This document shows positions 57,864-64,000 of a DNA stretch of 64,000 nt, in pieces. Origin of the DNA: Streptomyces sp. NBC_01276. GTDB taxonomy: Bacteria; Actinomycetota; Actinomycetes; Streptomycetales; Streptomycetaceae. Where the stretch lies: NCBI RefSeq assembly GCF_041435355.1, contig NZ_CP108442.1, positions 558,001 through 622,000 on the forward strand, read 5' to 3'. The position numbers were made by a program, and so were the translations under genes. The notes under the pieces are model-generated. The model had not been told where the DNA came from and searched no databases. It worked only from the letters and a program-made list of their open reading frames with translations. The number at the start of each line of letters is the position of its first letter. Position 1 is the first letter of the stretch.

Positions 57864-59498
57864 TCAGCCGACGCGGTCGGCGAGGGCCCGGAAGTCGGCC
57901 CAGGAGGCCTGCGGCGTGCGGGCGTCCCAGAGCTTCTGGGACAGGGCGGCCAGGGGGAGCCGGATGCCCGCGGCCACCTGGTCCTGGGTCTGCGCACCGG
58001 CCAGGTCGGCCCAGACGGCGAGCCGGCCGCCGAGGATCTGCGCGTCGTAGCGGGCCGGGACGGCGGTGGTGCCGCGCAGCACCCGCGGGGTCCACTCCTC
58101 GTAGATCCGCCGGCCGGTGGGGTACGTGAACTGGTTGGGCTGGCCCAGCACGTAGTAGAGGTACTCGTCGTTGAGGTTGACGACCTTGCGGCCCGCGCTC
58201 AGGTACTCCAGCGGCGGCCGGGCGCCGATCTCCTTGCCGGTCCAGTACTCGACCTGGAGGTCCGGGGCCGCGGTGGCGACGCCGCCGCGGAAGAACCCGT
58301 CGTTCCAGGCCTTGAGGGCCTTGCCCGACGGGCGGACCACGGCCGCCCGGTCGTTGAGCCAGCCCGTCGCCAGGTCCTGGACCCGCGCGGAGGGCCCGTA
58401 GCGGGCGCGGGCGGCGGCCGCGAGCTTCGGGAAGGAGGCCTGCGGGTCGCGGACGACCAGTGCCTGGTACTCGTCGGCGCCCAGGTGCCAGGCCCCGGCG
58501 GGGAACAACGGCAGGTACTCGCGCAACAGTTCGTCCACGAGGCGGGCGGAGGCGGGGTTCGCTATGTCCACCGCGCCCTTGACGGCCCGGCCGTTCACGT
58601 CGCGCAGCTGGAGTTCGGGGTGTGCGCGCAGCACCGCGCCGAGGTGTCCGGGAGAGTCGATCTCGGGGACGACCGCGATGTGCAGGCGTGCGGCGAGGGC
58701 GTTGATCCCGCGTACGTCGGCCTTGGTGAGGTGCGGGGTGGAGACGATCTCCGGGTGGGTGTCGGACTGGATCCGGAAGGCCTGGTCGTCGGAGAAGTGC
58801 AGGCCCAGCTGGTTGAGCTTGAGGTCGGCCATCTCGCGCAGCCGGTTCTCTATCCAGGCGGGGGTGAAGTTCTTGCGCGCGATGTCCAGGTTGAGGCCGC
58901 GCTGGGGTTTGGCGGGCGCGTCCTCGACCGTGCCCTCGGGGGCGGAGCCGGTTCCGCGTATCTCCTGTTTGAGGGTGCGGGTTCCGTAGAAGACGCCCGC
59001 CTCGTCGGGGCCGGTGATCCGGACCCGGCCGTCCTGGACGGTGAGGGTGTACGACTCGGGCGGGCCGGAGCCCTTCGCCGCGAGGGCGAGCTGGACGTCG
59101 CCGGGCCCCGGCCGCGTCGATTCCGCGTAGCCGAGCTTCAGCTCGCCGGCGAGCAGTTTCGCCTCGTCGGACAGGGCCTTGCTGTCCGCGGGGGATATGA
59201 CGACCCGCGCCGCCGGGGCGGGCTTCCAGCCGGGGCCGCGGGCGGGGTGGTGTTCCCGTACGGCCGGGACGGTGCGCGGGGCGGTGGAGAGCGGGTGGGC
59301 GGACGGCGGGGGCGAGGGCGGTTCGGCGGGGCTCGCCGCTGGGGAGGGCGTGGATCCGGTGGTGCCCGCGCTCCGGGGGCCGGCCCCGGACGGCTCGGCT
59401 CCGGCGGAGCAGGCGGGCACGGCGAGGGCGACCAGCGCGGCGGCCGCCGCCGTGGTCAGGGCCCGGCCCCGCCGGAGCCGCCTCGTGCGCTGGCCCAT
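57864..59498 (-). CDS. GH20 beta-N-acetylhexosaminidase, lipoprotein
   Basis: 544 residues. A lipobox LAVPACSAG (Cys 30) anchors it to the membrane. A Pro/Ser linker and an N-terminal GH20b-like domain (ESYTLTVQDGRVRITGPDEAGVFYGTRTL) precede the TIM barrel: RGLNLDIARKNFTPAWIENR, VPEIDSPGHLGAV, and the catalytic Asp-Glu pair in HLGADEYQAL. It cuts terminal GlcNAc/GalNAc, for chitin or peptidoglycan. ATG 59498. It is convergent with nothing and lies downstream of the HbpS-like gene, with 87 bp between. Confidence 0.92.
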   Translation of the reverse strand: MGQRTRRLRRGRALTTAAAAALVALAVPACSAGAEPSGAGPRSAGTTGSTPSPAASPAEPPSPPPSAHPLSTAPRTVPAVREHHPARGPGWKPAPAARVVISPADSKALSDEAKLLAGELKLGYAESTRPGPGDVQLALAAKGSGPPESYTLTVQDGRVRITGPDEAGVFYGTRTLKQEIRGTGSAPEGTVEDAPAKPQRGLNLDIARKNFTPAWIENRLREMADLKLNQLGLHFSDDQAFRIQSDTHPEIVSTPHLTKADVRGINALAARLHIAVVPEIDSPGHLGAVLRAHPELQLRDVNGRAVKGAVDIANPASARLVDELLREYLPLFPAGAWHLGADEYQALVVRDPQASFPKLAAAARARYGPSARVQDLATGWLNDRAAVVRPSGKALKAWNDGFFRGGVATAAPDLQVEYWTGKEIGARPPLEYLSAGRKVVNLNDEYLYYVLGQPNQFTYPTGRRIYEEWTPRVLRGTTAVPARYDAQILGGRLAVWADLAGAQTQDQVAAGIRLPLAALSQKLWDARTPQASWADFRALADRVG

Positions 59499-59585
59499 GT
59501 CGATCCCGTCCTGCCGCCGTGTCCCCCGTACCAACCTGGCACGGGGGACACGGGGGCGCGACCCGGGGGTCGGGCAGGCCCGGGC

Positions 59586-60023
59586 TCAGCCCAGGGCGTC
59601 CACGGCCGTCGCGGCGAAGCCGTGGTCCTGCTCGGGGGCACCGCCGCCGACGCCGATGGCTCCGACGAGGCGGCCGTCGCGGTGGACGGGCAGCCCGCCG
59701 GCGATGAAGAGCAGCGGCCGGTCGAGGGCGGTGGGCAGGGTGTGGAAGGGGCCGCCGGGCTGGACCGCGTCGACGAGGCCGGCCGTGGGGGCGTTCAGCT
59801 GGAGGGCGGTGTACGCCTTGCGGGTGCTGGTCTCGCCGGAGATCAGCACGGCCCGGTCGTCGCGGCGGAAGGCCAGCGGGTGGCCGCCCGCGTCCAGGAC
59901 GGTGACGCTGACCGTGACCCCGGCGGCTTCGGCGGCGGCCGTGGCCGTGGCGACGAGCAGTTCGGCGTCCCCGGTGGTCAGCGGGGCGACCGCGGTACGG
60001 GGGGCGGTGGCGGTACGGGACAT
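59586..60023 (-). CDS. HbpS/GlcG-family (DUF336) protein
   Basis: 145 residues. The family pattern is VTVSVTVLDAGGHPLAFRRDDRAVLISGETSTRKAYTALQLNAPT, then GGLPVHRDGRLVGAIGVGGGAPEQDHGFA. HbpS-type proteins bind haem and report iron-driven oxidative stress, usually with a SenS/SenR system; neither partner is here, and there is no signal peptide. An orphan GlcG-like protein of unknown ligand. It follows the MFS gene closely (22 bp) and is likely cotranscribed. Confidence 0.85.
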   Translation of the reverse strand: MSRTATAPRTAVAPLTTGDAELLVATATAAAEAAGVTVSVTVLDAGGHPLAFRRDDRAVLISGETSTRKAYTALQLNAPTAGLVDAVQPGGPFHTLPTALDRPLLFIAGGLPVHRDGRLVGAIGVGGGAPEQDHGFAATAVDALG

Positions 60024-60045
60024 GGCGGTGCTCCTGGGAGGGGGA

Positions 60046-61338
60046 TCAGTGGTGGGCCGGGACGGGGGTGGTGGGGGCGGGGGCGGGGGTGGTGGGGGCG
60101 GGGGCCCCGGCGGCGACGGTCCGGCTCGCCGTCGCCGCTCGTCCCGTACGGCGCTCCAGCGCTCCGGAGACGAGGGCGAGGACGAGGGCGGAGGCGGCGA
60201 GTGCCGCGCCGACCCAGTCAGGGGCGGTCCAGCCGAGGCCGGCGGCGATCACGAGGCCGCCGAGCCAGGCGGCGAGGGCGTTGCCGAGGTTGAAGGCGCC
60301 GATGTTGACGGCGGAGGCCAGGGTGGGGGCTCCGGCGGCCTGGTCGAGGACCCGCTTCTGCAGCGGGGGCACGGTCGCGAAGCCGAGGGCGCCGATGAGG
60401 AAGAGGGTGACGGCGGCGCCGGTCCGGGTGTGGGCGGTGAGGGTGAACAGGGCCAGTACGACGGCCAGCGCGCCCAGGGACGTGTACAGCATCGGCATCA
60501 GGGCCCGGTCGGCGAACCGGCCTCCGACCAGGTTGCCGGCGACCATGCCCAGGCCGAGGAGGACGAGCAGCCAGGTGACGGAGGTGTCGGCGAAGCCGGC
60601 GACGTTGGTCATCATCGGGGTGATGTAGGTGATGGCGGCGAACACCCCGCCGAAGCCGAGGACGGTCATGCCCATCGCGAGCAGCACCTGGACGTTGCGG
60701 AAGGCGGCCAGCTCGTGACGGACGCGGACCCCCTCGGGGCGGGGGAGGTCGGGGACCAGCCGGGCGATGCCGAGCAGGCCGATCACGCCGAGCGCGGCGA
60801 CGGCCAGGAAGGTGACGCGCCAGCCGAGGGTCTGCCCGACGAGGGTGCCGAGCGGGACTCCGACGACGTTGGCCACGGTCAGGCCGGTGAACATCATCGC
60901 GATCGCGCCGGCCTTCCGGTCCGGGGCTACGAGTCCGGCGGCGACGACCGCGCCGATGCCGAAGAAGGCACCGTGGGCGAGGGAGGCGACCACGCGTCCG
61001 GCGAGCATGATGCCGAAGGCGGGGGCGAGTGCGGAGAGCACGTTGCCCGCGACGAAGAGGCCCATGAGCAGCATCAGCATGCGCTTGCGGGGTACGCGGG
61101 TGCCGAGGACGGTCATCAGTGGGGCACCGAGGACGACGCCGAGGGCGTAGCCGGTGACCAGGAAACCGGCGGTCGGGATGGAGACGCCGTAACCGGCGGC
61201 GACCTCGGGGAGCAGGCCCATGATCACGAACTCGGTGGTACCGATCCCGAAGGCCCCGATGGCGAGGGCGAGGAGGGCGAGAGGCATGAGGGAGGTGCCC
61301 TTCAGGGGGTGGGGGGTACGGGGGCGGGCGGACGGCAT
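60046..61338 (-). CDS. MFS transporter (chloramphenicol/arabinose efflux-type DHA1)
   Basis: 430 residues from ATG 61338 (internal ATG 61287 is plausible; ATG 61371 is also in frame). Twelve helices; the start PLALLALAIGAFGIGTTEFVIMGLLPEVAAGY, VTGYALGVVLGAPLMTVLGTRVPRKR motif A, and GAFFGIGAVVAAGLV are typical of Cmx/AraJ-like exporters. Divergent from a MarR gene with direct-repeat operators between, so it is probably MarR-repressed and induced by toxic aromatics. Followed by the HbpS-like gene. Confidence 0.9.
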   Translation of the reverse strand: MPSARPRTPHPLKGTSLMPLALLALAIGAFGIGTTEFVIMGLLPEVAAGYGVSIPTAGFLVTGYALGVVLGAPLMTVLGTRVPRKRMLMLLMGLFVAGNVLSALAPAFGIMLAGRVVASLAHGAFFGIGAVVAAGLVAPDRKAGAIAMMFTGLTVANVVGVPLGTLVGQTLGWRVTFLAVAALGVIGLLGIARLVPDLPRPEGVRVRHELAAFRNVQVLLAMGMTVLGFGGVFAAITYITPMMTNVAGFADTSVTWLLVLLGLGMVAGNLVGGRFADRALMPMLYTSLGALAVVLALFTLTAHTRTGAAVTLFLIGALGFATVPPLQKRVLDQAAGAPTLASAVNIGAFNLGNALAAWLGGLVIAAGLGWTAPDWVGAALAASALVLALVSGALERRTGRAATASRTVAAGAPAPTTPAPAPTTPVPAHH

Positions 61339-61374
61339 GATGTTGCGTTCGCCGTTTGCCTTCGTCCACATTAA

Positions 61375-61408
61375 TTGCAGACGCGGGATATTTGCAAGCG
61401 CGGGCTAT
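61375..61408. promoter_or_regulatory. Tandem 17-bp direct repeats between MFS and MarR genes
   Basis: TTGCAGACGCGGGATAT (61375-61391) and TTGCAAGCGCGGGCTAT (61392-61408) match at 14 of 17 positions and are contiguous. TTGCAA in the second is palindromic. Candidate MarR binding sites. Confidence 0.55.
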
Positions 61409-61435
61409 TGCGGGGGTGGCCTATCCTGGCGGTAC

Positions 61436-61468
61436 GCACTGCACACGCACTGCACACGCACTCCGCAC
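61436..61468 (+). repeat. 11-bp tandem repeat in the MarR leader
   Basis: GCACTGCACAC occurs twice exactly and a third time as GCACTCCGCAC, without gaps, about 85 bp before the marR ATG. Confidence 0.7.
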
Positions 61469-61550
61469 GGCGGAAGCGCACGGCACAGACGCACCGCGCA
61501 GCAGCTCGGCGGTATCGCACCGTCGACGGGGACCATCGACGGAGGAGCCC

Positions 61551-62018
61551 ATGACGGCCACGGACAGCGCACTGACGGGCCTCGCCCAGGGCTGGTGCGC
61601 CCTCTCCCTCCTGCACGGCCGGATCGAGGCGCACATCGAGCGGGCGCTCCAGACGGGGCACGGACTGAGCGTGCGCGAGTACTCGCTGCTGGACGTACTC
61701 AGCCGGCAGCACGGCGGCCCGGGGGGCCACCTGCGGATGCACCAGGTGGCGGAGTCGGTGGTGCTCAGCCAGAGCGCGACGACCCGGCTGGTCAGCAGGC
61801 TGGAGGACCGCGGACTGCTGAACCGCTACATCTGCGACACCGACCGCCGGGGCATCTACACCGATGTGAGCGCGGCGGGCCTGGCCCTTCTGGCAGAGGC
61901 CCGCCCCACGAACGACACGGCCCTGCGCGAAGCCCTCGACGAGGCCGCACTCAGGCCGGAACTGGCCCCTCTGGTCGCGGCGGTCGAGAACACCCGGGGC
62001 CAGGCCCTGTCTCCTTGA
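61551..62018 (+). CDS. MarR-family transcriptional regulator
   Basis: 155 residues with strong GGAGGAGCCC before the ATG. wHTH: SVREYSLLDVLSRQHG, LRMHQVAESVVLSQSATTRLVSRLEDRGLLNRYICDTDRRGIYTDVSAAG. It is divergent from the MFS exporter across 212 bp with direct repeats and is the likely repressor of that exporter. A typical drug-sensing MarR-MFS arrangement. The end of the gene converges on the membrane gene ending at 62068. Confidence 0.92.
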   Translation: MTATDSALTGLAQGWCALSLLHGRIEAHIERALQTGHGLSVREYSLLDVLSRQHGGPGGHLRMHQVAESVVLSQSATTRLVSRLEDRGLLNRYICDTDRRGIYTDVSAAGLALLAEARPTNDTALREALDEAALRPELAPLVAAVENTRGQALSP

Positions 62019-62067
62019 CGGACGGGGCGCCGGATCGCGGTCCCGCGGGAGAGGGACGGAGGACGGG

Positions 62068-62628
62068 CTAGTTGCCCGCCGGGGTCGGGGAGGGTGCGGT
62101 GCCCGCCGTGCGGAGGGTGGACGGGGTGGCGGAGGGGGCGGAGCCCGCGCCGGAGCCCGTACCCGGCTCCCCGCCCGCGGGCGTGGTCGGCGGGGCCGTG
62201 CGGGGCGCCCGCGAAGGGGTCGCGCCGGGCGTCGGCCCGGCGGACGGGGTCCGCGACGGCGCGGATGCCGGCGGCGGCGACACGGAGGCCGAGGGGGGCG
62301 CGCTCGGCTGCGGGGAACCCGAGGGCGTCGGCGAGGTGAACTCGGGCGGCGAGGCGGGCGGCACCGGCCGGGGCCCGGCCGGGTCGGGCCCGAGGACCAG
62401 GAACCCGGCGAGGGCCGCCGCCGCCAGGCCGGACAGGCCCGCGAGCGTCCACGCCGAGCGCCGCACCCAGGGGGTGCGCAGGGACAGCCGGCGCAGGTGT
62501 GGTCCCGGCGGGTCGGCGGGGCGCAGCGTGACGACCGTGACCTCCTGCGCCCGGGCCGCCAGGGCCTCGCGCAGCAGATGCTCCACGGGGCGTTCGCCCT
62601 CGGGCGTGGTACCCGTAACCCGGGTCAT
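62068..62628 (-). CDS. Membrane protein with Pro/Ser/Ala-rich ectodomain, coupled to ECF sigma
   Basis: 186 residues from ATG 62628, overlapping the sigma stop by four bases (ATGA). A basic cytoplasmic N-terminus (VEHLLREALAARAQEVTVVTLRPADPPG, residues 15-45) precedes one transmembrane helix (WTLAGLSGLAAAALAGFLVL) and a 115-residue extracytoplasmic Pro/Ser/Thr tail. It is placed where an anti-sigma factor would be, but has no zinc-anti-sigma HxxxCxxC motif. The cytoplasmic region could hold the sigma. This is inference from gene order. Confidence 0.72.
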   Translation of the reverse strand: MTRVTGTTPEGERPVEHLLREALAARAQEVTVVTLRPADPPGPHLRRLSLRTPWVRRSAWTLAGLSGLAAAALAGFLVLGPDPAGPRPVPPASPPEFTSPTPSGSPQPSAPPSASVSPPPASAPSRTPSAGPTPGATPSRAPRTAPPTTPAGGEPGTGSGAGSAPSATPSTLRTAGTAPSPTPAGN

Positions 62629-63317
62629 ACCCGTCCCTCCAGAATCCGTTCGAGTGCGTCCAGCGCGCGGCTCGCGTTCGACTTCACCGCACCGCGGCTG
62701 ATGCCGAGGGTGTCGGCTATCTCCGCCTCGCTGAGGTCGGCCCAGTAACGCAGCACCAGGACCTGGCGGCGGCGCGGCGTCAGCCCGCGCAACGCGGCCA
62801 GCACCTCGCGGTGGGCCTCCCCCAGGACGACGGAGGCCTCGGCGGAGGGGACGTCGGCGGTCACCGGCGGGATCCAGGCCCTGGCGGTGCGGCGGCGGCG
62901 CAGCACGGAGCGCGAGGTGTTCACGACGGCGGTGCGCAGGTAGCCCAGGGCGTTGTCCACCTCCGCGATCTCCTCCCCGTAGCGGCGGTACAGGGCGGTG
63001 AAGGCGTCCTGTACGACGTCCTCGGCGGTGCCCGGGTCGTCGACGAGGAGCACCGCCAGGCGCACCATGGCGAGGCGGTGCGCGTGGTAGAGCTCGGAGA
63101 CGGTCGGGGGGCGCGGGGGCGCGTCCCCGACGGCGTCGGGGCCGAGGGGGTGGGCGTGGCCGTAGGTGTACGCGTAGCGGGACGCGTTCGGGCGGGCGTC
63201 TGGCCCGGCCGTCGGCGGCGCGGACCGCTCGCGGCGTGAGAGCCACCACCACAAGCCCCGCCACGCCCGGGCGAACCCGGGCGTGAGGGGGCTGATGGAT
63301 GGTGCGAGGTCGAGCAC
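62625..63317 (-). CDS. ECF sigma factor (SigE family)
   Basis: 230 residues from GTG 63317, with GAGGAC before it. After a non-conserved N-terminal 60 residues, sigma-2 reads ELYHAHRLAMVRLAVLLVDDPGTAEDVVQDAFTALYRRY, and sigma-4 is LTPRRRQVLVLRYWADLSEAEIADTLGISRGAVKSNASRALDALERIL. SigE-type ECF factors control surface and stress genes. It sits between a sortase-signal surface protein and a membrane protein and probably regulates its own operon. Confidence 0.93.
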   Translation of the reverse strand: MLDLAPSISPLTPGFARAWRGLWWWLSRRERSAPPTAGPDARPNASRYAYTYGHAHPLGPDAVGDAPPRPPTVSELYHAHRLAMVRLAVLLVDDPGTAEDVVQDAFTALYRRYGEEIAEVDNALGYLRTAVVNTSRSVLRRRRTARAWIPPVTADVPSAEASVVLGEAHREVLAALRGLTPRRRQVLVLRYWADLSEAEIADTLGISRGAVKSNASRALDALERILEGRV

Positions 63318-63325
63318 GGGTGTCC

Positions 63326-63829
63326 TCAGCTGCTGGTGCGCCGCCGCACGGTGTACAGGGCTCCGGCCCCGACGGCGACGAGCCCGACGGCTCCGGCGGC
63401 GAGTGCGACGGTGGTCGCGGAAGAGCCAGTATGCGCGAGCTCGGATCCACCGGGTCCGGCGGAGGGCTCGGCGGAGCCTGAACCCGAGCCGCCGCCGGCG
63501 GGCGCCGACGGCGAGGCGCTGGGCTTGGTGCCCGCCGGCTCGGTCGCGATGACGCTCGGCTTGGCGCCGCCGGGCTGGCTCGGGGCGGCGCTCGGCGTGG
63601 CGCTCGACGTGCCCCCGCCCGGGGTGGTCGGCGAGGAGCTCGGCTTCGCACCGGCCGGGGTGGACGGTACGGGGCTCGGCGCCGCGCTCGCGGTGACGCC
63701 GGGCGCCGCCGCGCCGGAAGAGGCCCCCTCCGAGGCGAAGGCCGGGCCGCCGAGGGCGACGACCGCCCCGGCGGCCGCGACGACGGCGGCCCGGCGGGCG
63801 GACAGGGGAACGCGCTTCAGGTTCTTCAC
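63326..63829 (-). CDS. Sortase-anchored surface protein with Pro/Ser/Ala repeats
   Basis: 167 residues. Signal peptide (RRAAVVAAAGAVVALGGPAFA), then a low-complexity Pro/Ser/Thr/Ala stalk with PAGxKPS repeats, a cell-wall sorting signal LAHTG (near 131-135), a hydrophobic helix (TVALAAGAVGLVAVGAGALYTV) and a positive tail RRRTSS. LAxTG is recognised by class E sortases of Streptomyces. It lies 8 bp before the sigma factor start and looks like part of its operon. Its likely role is a surface stalk; no catalytic domain present. Confidence 0.87.
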   Translation of the reverse strand: MKNLKRVPLSARRAAVVAAAGAVVALGGPAFASEGASSGAAAPGVTASAAPSPVPSTPAGAKPSSSPTTPGGGTSSATPSAAPSQPGGAKPSVIATEPAGTKPSASPSAPAGGGSGSGSAEPSAGPGGSELAHTGSSATTVALAAGAVGLVAVGAGALYTVRRRTSS

Positions 63830-63950
63830 TCTGGTTCTCCACGGTCGGGTCGAGGGCTCGGAACTTCGCCCTTCACCCCTCCACGACGTGCGAGTCCCGG
63901 ATCGGTTGCCGCCGTTCCCGAAAAACTTTTCCCCGGTCCTCCGCCCCCGC

Positions 63951-64000
63951 TCAGTGCCGGTCCGAAGGGGGTCCCGCGGGGCCCGCGGGCGGCCAGGGGA
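63951..64000 (-). CDS. Possible C-terminal end of a gene cut by the window edge
   Basis: A minus-strand frame from the right edge ends at TGA 63953-63951 with residues PWPPAGPAGPPSDRH. It is open to the edge but only 15 residues are visible, so this is weak. The 121 bp before it (63830-63950) hold the surface-protein promoter. Confidence 0.25.
   Translation of the reverse strand, partial: PWPPAGPAGPPSDRH

Noticed and set aside
57156..60293. A 1045-residue plus-strand frame
   Set aside because: Spans the antisense of the hexosaminidase and HbpS-like genes; Gly/Arg/Val-rich shadow frame.

Overview
The window is very GC-rich chromosomal DNA with Streptomyces hallmarks: a chaplin, a melC tyrosinase operon, mycothiol-dependent detoxification, a 2-methylisoborneol (2-MIB) operon with an EshA-type encapsulin, Tat signals, GTG/TTG starts and many 4-base stop/start overlaps. 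I see no phage, transposon, integrase, CRISPR array or rRNA. It reads as ordinary chromosome with several accessory islets. About 69 protein genes, one tRNA-like gene, several strong hairpin terminators, one probable riboswitch and several operator-like dyads are supported.

Layout. 1-11 kb: secreted or surface hydrolases (a Tat-exported alpha/beta hydrolase cut by the window edge, a phosphoesterase, a membrane-anchored esterase, a type-B carboxylesterase), two MFS transporters, an FhuF-like Fe-S protein and a GNAT enzyme. 11-14 kb: small secreted protein, chaplin, tyrosinase MelC2 with its helper MelC1, another GNAT. 14-27 kb: methyltransferase, a translationally coupled quinone oxidoreductase and acyl-CoA dehydrogenase pair, HAF-repeat protein, dienoyl-CoA-reductase-type SDR, enoyl-CoA hydratase, PIG-L deacetylase, a DUF6232 membrane protein coupled to a small partner that shares its terminal motif, mycothiol-dependent formaldehyde dehydrogenase, LysR regulator and DapA-family protein. 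27-41 kb: LysM/transglycosylase behind a structured leader, a four-gene ABC/two-component operon, squalene/phytoene-synthase-like protein, Ser/Thr kinase, secreted PNGase A-like enzyme, RraA, two small membrane proteins, a DMT/PAP2 pair and a TetR regulator facing a 16-bp-periodic operator array.

41-49 kb is the most distinctive block. One tightly coupled operon encodes a leucine-rich-repeat protein, an ankyrin protein, a MoxR AAA+ ATPase and a metallopeptidase-like/VWA protein, with a TerD-family gene just downstream. A 73-nt tRNA-like gene with its own promoter and hairpin lies immediately upstream. The architecture recalls MoxR-VWA and Ter stress or conflict systems, but a function is inferred, not shown.

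49-64 kb: orphan glutamate-type binding lipoprotein, divergent MarR pair, DJ-1/PfpI protein, secreted endonuclease I, the 2-MIB operon (encapsulin shell, 2-MIB synthase, GPP C-methyltransferase), GH20 hexosaminidase lipoprotein, HbpS/GlcG-like protein, a MarR-MFS divergent pair, and an ECF sigma factor between a sortase-motif surface protein and a membrane protein. The strongest candidates for something undescribed are the LRR/ankyrin/MoxR/VWA/TerD operon, the neighbouring tRNA-like gene, the DUF6232 motif-sharing pair, and the 9-residue-repeat protein near 38.8 kb.
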